Below, piece by piece: positions 60,741 to 64,000 of a DNA stretch of 64,000 nt. Position numbers and translations under genes: made by a program. How positions within the stretch are numbered: the stretch's first letter is position 1; the number at the start of each line of letters is the position of its first letter. Under the pieces are notes generated by a model. That model was not told the origin of the DNA, ran no database searches, and saw only the letters and a program-made list of their open reading frames with translations. The DNA comes from Arthrobacter sp. C2 (GTDB lineage Bacteria > Actinomycetota > Actinomycetes > Actinomycetales > Micrococcaceae). Location of the stretch: positions 1,426,001 to 1,490,000 of the forward strand of contig CP042428.1 of the NCBI GenBank assembly GCA_024207135.1, written 5' to 3'.

Positions 60741-62291
60741 ATGAGCACTGATGCAACCACCACCACCGGCAGCGACCAGCCCCTCGAAGAGCGCGTGAAC
60801 AACCGTTCCCAGCGCCCCAACTCCGAGGCTTTCAAGGCATTCATGGCGTCCTCTTGGGCTCCCGACACCGCCGAACTTCCCGGCCAGGACGAAGTGGCAC
60901 CGTATGCGGCCAATCGCCGCGCCGCGATTTCCGCCCGCTTCCCGGGCGAGCGCCTGGTCATTCCGGCCGGACCGCACAAGGTCCGCTCCAACGACACCGA
61001 CTACCGCTTCCGCCCGCACTCGGGCTTCGCCCATCTGACCGGCCTGGGCCTTGACCACGAGCCCGACGCGGTCCTGGTCATGGAGCCGGCCGCCGAGGGT
61101 TCCGGGGACAACGGTTCGAACCATGTTTCCACGCTCTACTTCGCCCCGATGGCCGGTCGCGATTCCGAGGAGTTCTACTCCAGCGCCCGCAGCGGCGAAT
61201 TCTGGATTGGCCCGCGCCCGACCCTGGCCCTGCTGCAGGCCCGCCTGGGCCTGCCCACCGCAGACCTCACCGGCCTGGAGTTCGCCATCACCACCGATGC
61301 CGGCGTGGTGGAATTCGGCGGCATGCGCATCCGCCTGCTGCGCGATGTCGATTTGAACTGCGACGCACTGGTCGACACCTCCCGCATCAACACCGGCGTG
61401 GACCTGGAAGCCTCCGACGCCCTGGACGGGGAACTCACCGAGGCCTTGAGCGAGATCCGCCTGGTCAAGGACGCCTGGGAAATCGGCGAGATGAAGAAGT
61501 CGGTGGCCGCCACCGTCAACGGCTTCCACGAAGTGGTCAAGTCGCTGGACCGTGCCATGACCCACGAGCGCGGCGAGCGCGTGGTCGAGGGCGCCTTCTT
61601 CGCCCGTGCCCGCGAAGAGGGCAACGACTTGGGTTACGACACCATCGCCGCCTCGGGCAACAACGCCACGGTGCTGCACTGGATCAACAACAACGGCACC
61701 GTCAACGACGGCGACCTGCTGCTGCTGGACGCCGGGGTGGAGGCCGAGTCGCTGTACACGGCCGACGTCACCCGCACCCTGCCGGTCAACGGCACCTACA
61801 CGGAGGTGCAGCGCAAGATCTACCAGGCGGTGCTCGACGCGGCCGATGCCGCCTTCGCCGTCGCCAAGCCCGGCACCAGGTTCCGCGACCTGCACACCAC
61901 CGCCGTCACGGTGCTGGCGCGGAACCTCGACGCCTGGGGCCTGCTGCCGGTGTCGCTGGAAGAGGCGCTGTCCCCCGAGGGCCAGCAGCACCGCCGCTGG
62001 ATGCCGCACGGCACCAGCCACCACCTGGGCCTGGACGTGCACGACTGCGCGCAGGCCAAGGCCGATCTGTACCTGGACGGGATCCTGGAGGAGGGCATGG
62101 TCTTCACCATCGAGCCGGGGCTGTACTTCAAGAACGAGGACCTTGCCGTGCCGGCGGAATACCGCGGCATCGGCGTGCGCATCGAGGACGACGTACTGGT
62201 CACGGCCGACGGATGCGTGAACCTCTCCGCGGCGCTTCCCCGCACCCCGGCCGACGTCGAGGCCTGGATGGCGCAGGTCCGCAAGGGCTAG
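60741..62291 (+). CDS. pepP: Xaa-Pro aminopeptidase (M24B)
   Basis: A protein of 516 residues. An N-terminal creatinase-like domain (SNDTDYRFRPHSGFAHLTGL) is followed by a pita-bread M24 catalytic domain. The di-Mn ligands are in LLLDAGVEAESLYTADVTRTLPV (Asp, Asp), HGTSHHLGLDVHD (His), EEGMVFTIEPGLYF (Glu) and GVRIEDDVLV (Glu). It removes N-terminal residues next to proline. The length is slightly above E. coli PepP (441) owing to a N-terminal extension of about 40 residues. A rho-independent terminator follows. Confidence 0.93.
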   Translation: MSTDATTTTGSDQPLEERVNNRSQRPNSEAFKAFMASSWAPDTAELPGQDEVAPYAANRRAAISARFPGERLVIPAGPHKVRSNDTDYRFRPHSGFAHLTGLGLDHEPDAVLVMEPAAEGSGDNGSNHVSTLYFAPMAGRDSEEFYSSARSGEFWIGPRPTLALLQARLGLPTADLTGLEFAITTDAGVVEFGGMRIRLLRDVDLNCDALVDTSRINTGVDLEASDALDGELTEALSEIRLVKDAWEIGEMKKSVAATVNGFHEVVKSLDRAMTHERGERVVEGAFFARAREEGNDLGYDTIAASGNNATVLHWINNNGTVNDGDLLLLDAGVEAESLYTADVTRTLPVNGTYTEVQRKIYQAVLDAADAAFAVAKPGTRFRDLHTTAVTVLARNLDAWGLLPVSLEEALSPEGQQHRRWMPHGTSHHLGLDVHDCAQAKADLYLDGILEEGMVFTIEPGLYFKNEDLAVPAEYRGIGVRIEDDVLVTADGCVNLSAALPRTPADVEAWMAQVRKG

Positions 62292-62327
62292 ATCCGGCTG
62301 CGACCCGGCGGATGACCCCTGGCATGG

Positions 62328-62369
62328 CAACGGCGGTCCCCCACCCTTTCGGGTGAAGGACCGCCGTTG
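62328..62369 (+). terminator. Terminator after pepP
   Basis: Arms CAACGGCGGTCC and complement, continuing imperfectly inside, followed by GTGTTTCACGTT, 36 bases past the stop. Confidence 0.7.
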
Positions 62370-62456
62370 GTGTTTCACGTTGTATCACGGGGCCGCCTGT
62401 GGCCTTGCGTCCCTCCGGTTCGCGTACCGGTTTGGCCGGGTCGCGCCCTGCCCGGC

Positions 62457-63299
62457 CTAGGAGTGCTTGCCGTGTTCCGCCTGGTTGTGCTTGTGCGCCT
62501 CTGGGCCCGATCCGTTCGGCGCCGGTGCATCGCCATCAGCAGGTGCGTCCGCTTCGGGCTTCGTTTCCGGCTCCGCGGCCAGCTCGGGCGCGGGTGCGGG
62601 TGCCGGCTCGGGTGCGGGAACAACGGCAGGTGGGTTGTCCTGGATCCGGATGCCGAACTGGGGGCGCCCGTCGGGCAGGTCCGAATAGCTGCCCGTCGAC
62701 GGGGCGGACGGCACCGTGGGTGCCTCGGGCTGGGCGGGTGCCTGGGTCTGCGCCGGAGGCTGGTGCGTGCCGTGGTTGGCGCCGACCCCGGCGTCAGCGG
62801 CCGTGCGGCTCATCGGCAGCTTGGCGGCCATCGCGCGTGCAGCATGCGCATGGGAGAACGACACCACCACGTCGTAGCTGGTGGCCAGCACCTGGGACTG
62901 CGAGGCGAAGTCGCGCTTGCCGCGCCTGAACGAGTAGCTCACCACGCCCACCAGCATCCAGATGGCCATGCCGATGCCCACCGAGGACAGGATCTGCGCC
63001 AGCGCATTGGAGCCCGGGCTGAAGATGGTCAGCACCAGGCCGACGAACACGCCGAACATCGCGCCCTGCGCCGCACCCGCGGCGGCCACCTTCGGGTAGC
63101 TGAGCTTGGCGGTGACCCGCTCCACGGATTTGAGGTCGTTGCCCACGATCGTGAGGTTCGCGACCGGGAAGTCGTTGTCGGCCAGGTAGTCCACCACTTT
63201 CTGCGCGTCCAGGTACGTGTTGTAGCGCCCCAAAAGCTCGCCGCGCGGCAGGCCGAGCGAGTTCGGGTTGGACGGGGACGCACCAAGTGGGGAAGACAT
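62457..63299 (-). CDS. General-stress 17M-like (YflT) membrane protein with proline-rich tail
   Basis: A protein of 280 residues. The N-terminal about 50-60 residues match the general stress protein 17M domain (YNTYLDAQKVVDYLADNDFPVANLTIVG). Two hydrophobic helices follow (GAMFGVFVGLVLTIFSPGSN and ILSSVGIGMAIWMLVG) and then a cytoplasmic Pro/Ala/Glu-rich tail of about 130 residues. ATG at 63299 is chosen; a longer upstream frame would add 37 unlikely residues. Its function in stress is suggested only by the family name. Divergent from the PRC-barrel gene. Confidence 0.75.
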   Translation of the reverse strand: MSSPLGASPSNPNSLGLPRGELLGRYNTYLDAQKVVDYLADNDFPVANLTIVGNDLKSVERVTAKLSYPKVAAAGAAQGAMFGVFVGLVLTIFSPGSNALAQILSSVGIGMAIWMLVGVVSYSFRRGKRDFASQSQVLATSYDVVVSFSHAHAARAMAAKLPMSRTAADAGVGANHGTHQPPAQTQAPAQPEAPTVPSAPSTGSYSDLPDGRPQFGIRIQDNPPAVVPAPEPAPAPAPELAAEPETKPEADAPADGDAPAPNGSGPEAHKHNQAEHGKHS

Positions 63300-63436
63300 A
63301 TATCCATTGTGCACGTTGTGCGGGCAGAAGACCGGGCTTGATCGCTGAAGGTGAAAGCGCGGGCGGCGAGCCGCGGGGTTTGGCGGCGTCGCGCTCAACA
63401 CATCGACCAAACCGGGTCCGGGTGCAGCGCAGGCAG

Positions 63437-63442
63437 TAGCCT
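63437..63442 (+). promoter_or_regulatory. -10 box of the PRC-barrel gene
   Basis: TAGCCT, seven bases before the GTG at 63450. Confidence 0.55.
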
Positions 63443-63449
63443 AGAGAGC

Positions 63450-64000
63450 GTGAGCAGCAATTCTACGAAGGTCTTCATCGCACGCCTGCTGGGCCTTGAC
63501 GTCTTTGACCCCCTGGGCGACCGCCTGGGACGGCTGCGCGATGTCGTGGTCATCTCGCGCCTGGCCACCAAGCCCGCCCAATGCGTCGGCGTGGTCGTCG
63601 AGGTGCCCGGCAAACGGCGGGTCTTCGTGCCCATGACGCGCATCCAGGCCATGGAGTCCGGGCAGATCATCTGCACCGGCCTGGTGAACATGCGCCGCTT
63701 CGTCCAGCGCGGCGCGGAGATCCTGGTCGCGGCCGAGCTCTTCGACCGGCGCGTGGTCTTCGAGGACGGCAGCGGCAACGCCGTGGTCGAGGACATCGGG
63801 CTGGCCCGCGAACGCAACGGGGACTGGATCATCTCCGACTACTACGTTCGCCGCGGCGACCCGGCCTCCGGGCTGCTGGGACTGCGCCGGGCGCGCGGGG
63901 AGCGGCTGCTGGTGCCCTGGGACGCGATCATGCACACCGCGCTGCACGAGCCGCAGGCCGCGAGCACCTACGTCGCCGCCCACGACGAGATGAAGCCCGC
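63450..64000 (+). CDS. PRC-barrel protein related to the MgtE-type family, 3' truncated by window end
   Basis: About 183 residues are visible, starting at GTG (SSNSTKVFIARLLGLDVFDP). The region to about residue 170 has two PRC-barrel-like repeats: GLDVFDPLGDRLGRLRDVVVIS, then VVEDIGLARERNGDWIISDYYV. Actinobacterial proteins of this form are annotated as magnesium transporter MgtE N-terminal plus CBS domain proteins, but only the N-terminus is in the window, so the transport part cannot be judged. The start is set by a leaderless promoter box. No Shine-Dalgarno. Confidence 0.65.
   Translation, partial: MSSNSTKVFIARLLGLDVFDPLGDRLGRLRDVVVISRLATKPAQCVGVVVEVPGKRRVFVPMTRIQAMESGQIICTGLVNMRRFVQRGAEILVAAELFDRRVVFEDGSGNAVVEDIGLARERNGDWIISDYYVRRGDPASGLLGLRRARGERLLVPWDAIMHTALHEPQAASTYVAAHDEMKP

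Overview
The window is 64 kb of GC-rich DNA, densely coding on both strands. It looks like a chromosome segment from a high-GC Gram-positive actinobacterium, most likely a Micrococcaceae member close to Arthrobacter or Paeniglutamicibacter. The grounds are the coproporphyrin-type heme pathway, an AdnAB motor-nuclease, DUF3107, DUF2342, DUF6318 and DUF222-HNH proteins, frequent GTG/TTG starts, and many genes with a TANNNT -10 box 6-8 bases before the start codon (leaderless transcripts). There is no plasmid, prophage, transposase or CRISPR signature.

Layout. 0-4 kb: a histidinol-phosphatase-like gene (5' cut), a DtxR/MntR-type regulator, two overlapping fluoride-channel genes and a DUF2568 membrane protein with a long low-complexity tail. 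4.1-4.6 kb: two initiator tRNA genes. 4.7-26 kb: a conserved actinobacterial block holding a UPF0182 membrane protein, a PDZ/Lon-like protease, a DUF2342 zincin, a YgjP-type metallopeptidase, a ThiF-fold protein, uvrD2, nudC, a phosphotransferase-like protein, adnB, adnA, an alkyltransferase-like protein and an exonuclease. From memory this order closely parallels Rv3193c-Rv3204 of Mycobacterium tuberculosis. 26.4-30.2 kb: a methionine ABC importer operon metN-metI-metQ-metQ with a tandem duplication of the binding lipoprotein. 30-34 kb: a DUF222/HNH protein, a broken GNAT acetyltransferase gene and an amino acid permease.

34.5-45.4 kb holds all nine enzymes from glutamyl-tRNA to heme b by the coproporphyrin route: hemA on the + strand, and hemE-cgoX-chdC-cpfC-hemC-hemD-hemB-hemL on the - strand, mostly with ATGA or TAATG overlaps. 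45.4-54 kb resumes the conserved block: a secreted SH3-like/HExxH protein, MoeZ, TetR, DUF3107, a pterin dehydratase-glyoxalase fusion, a ferritin-like protein, an RNB ribonuclease and a DEAD-box helicase, followed by a solitary DNA methyltransferase and a 55-residue ORF behind a long hairpin. 55.3-59.7 kb is an AT-richer islet with a DUF6318 lipoprotein, a secreted PKD-like protein, a sodium/solute symporter with a 43-residue partner, and about 650 bases with no clear gene. 59.7-64 kb: a PHP phosphoesterase, an Xaa-Pro aminopeptidase, a general-stress 17M-like membrane protein and a PRC-barrel protein cut by the window end.

How the genes work together. The heme cluster is a self-contained pathway. 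The alkyltransferase-like gene, adnA and adnB form one overlapping DNA-repair operon. metNIQQ is one importer with two receptors. Not recognised with confidence: the roles of the ThiF-fold protein, the phosphotransferase-like protein, the PKD-like protein and the 55-residue ORF. The most unusual signals are the three matching hairpins that precede both metQ copies and the 21-bp hairpin before the 55-residue ORF.
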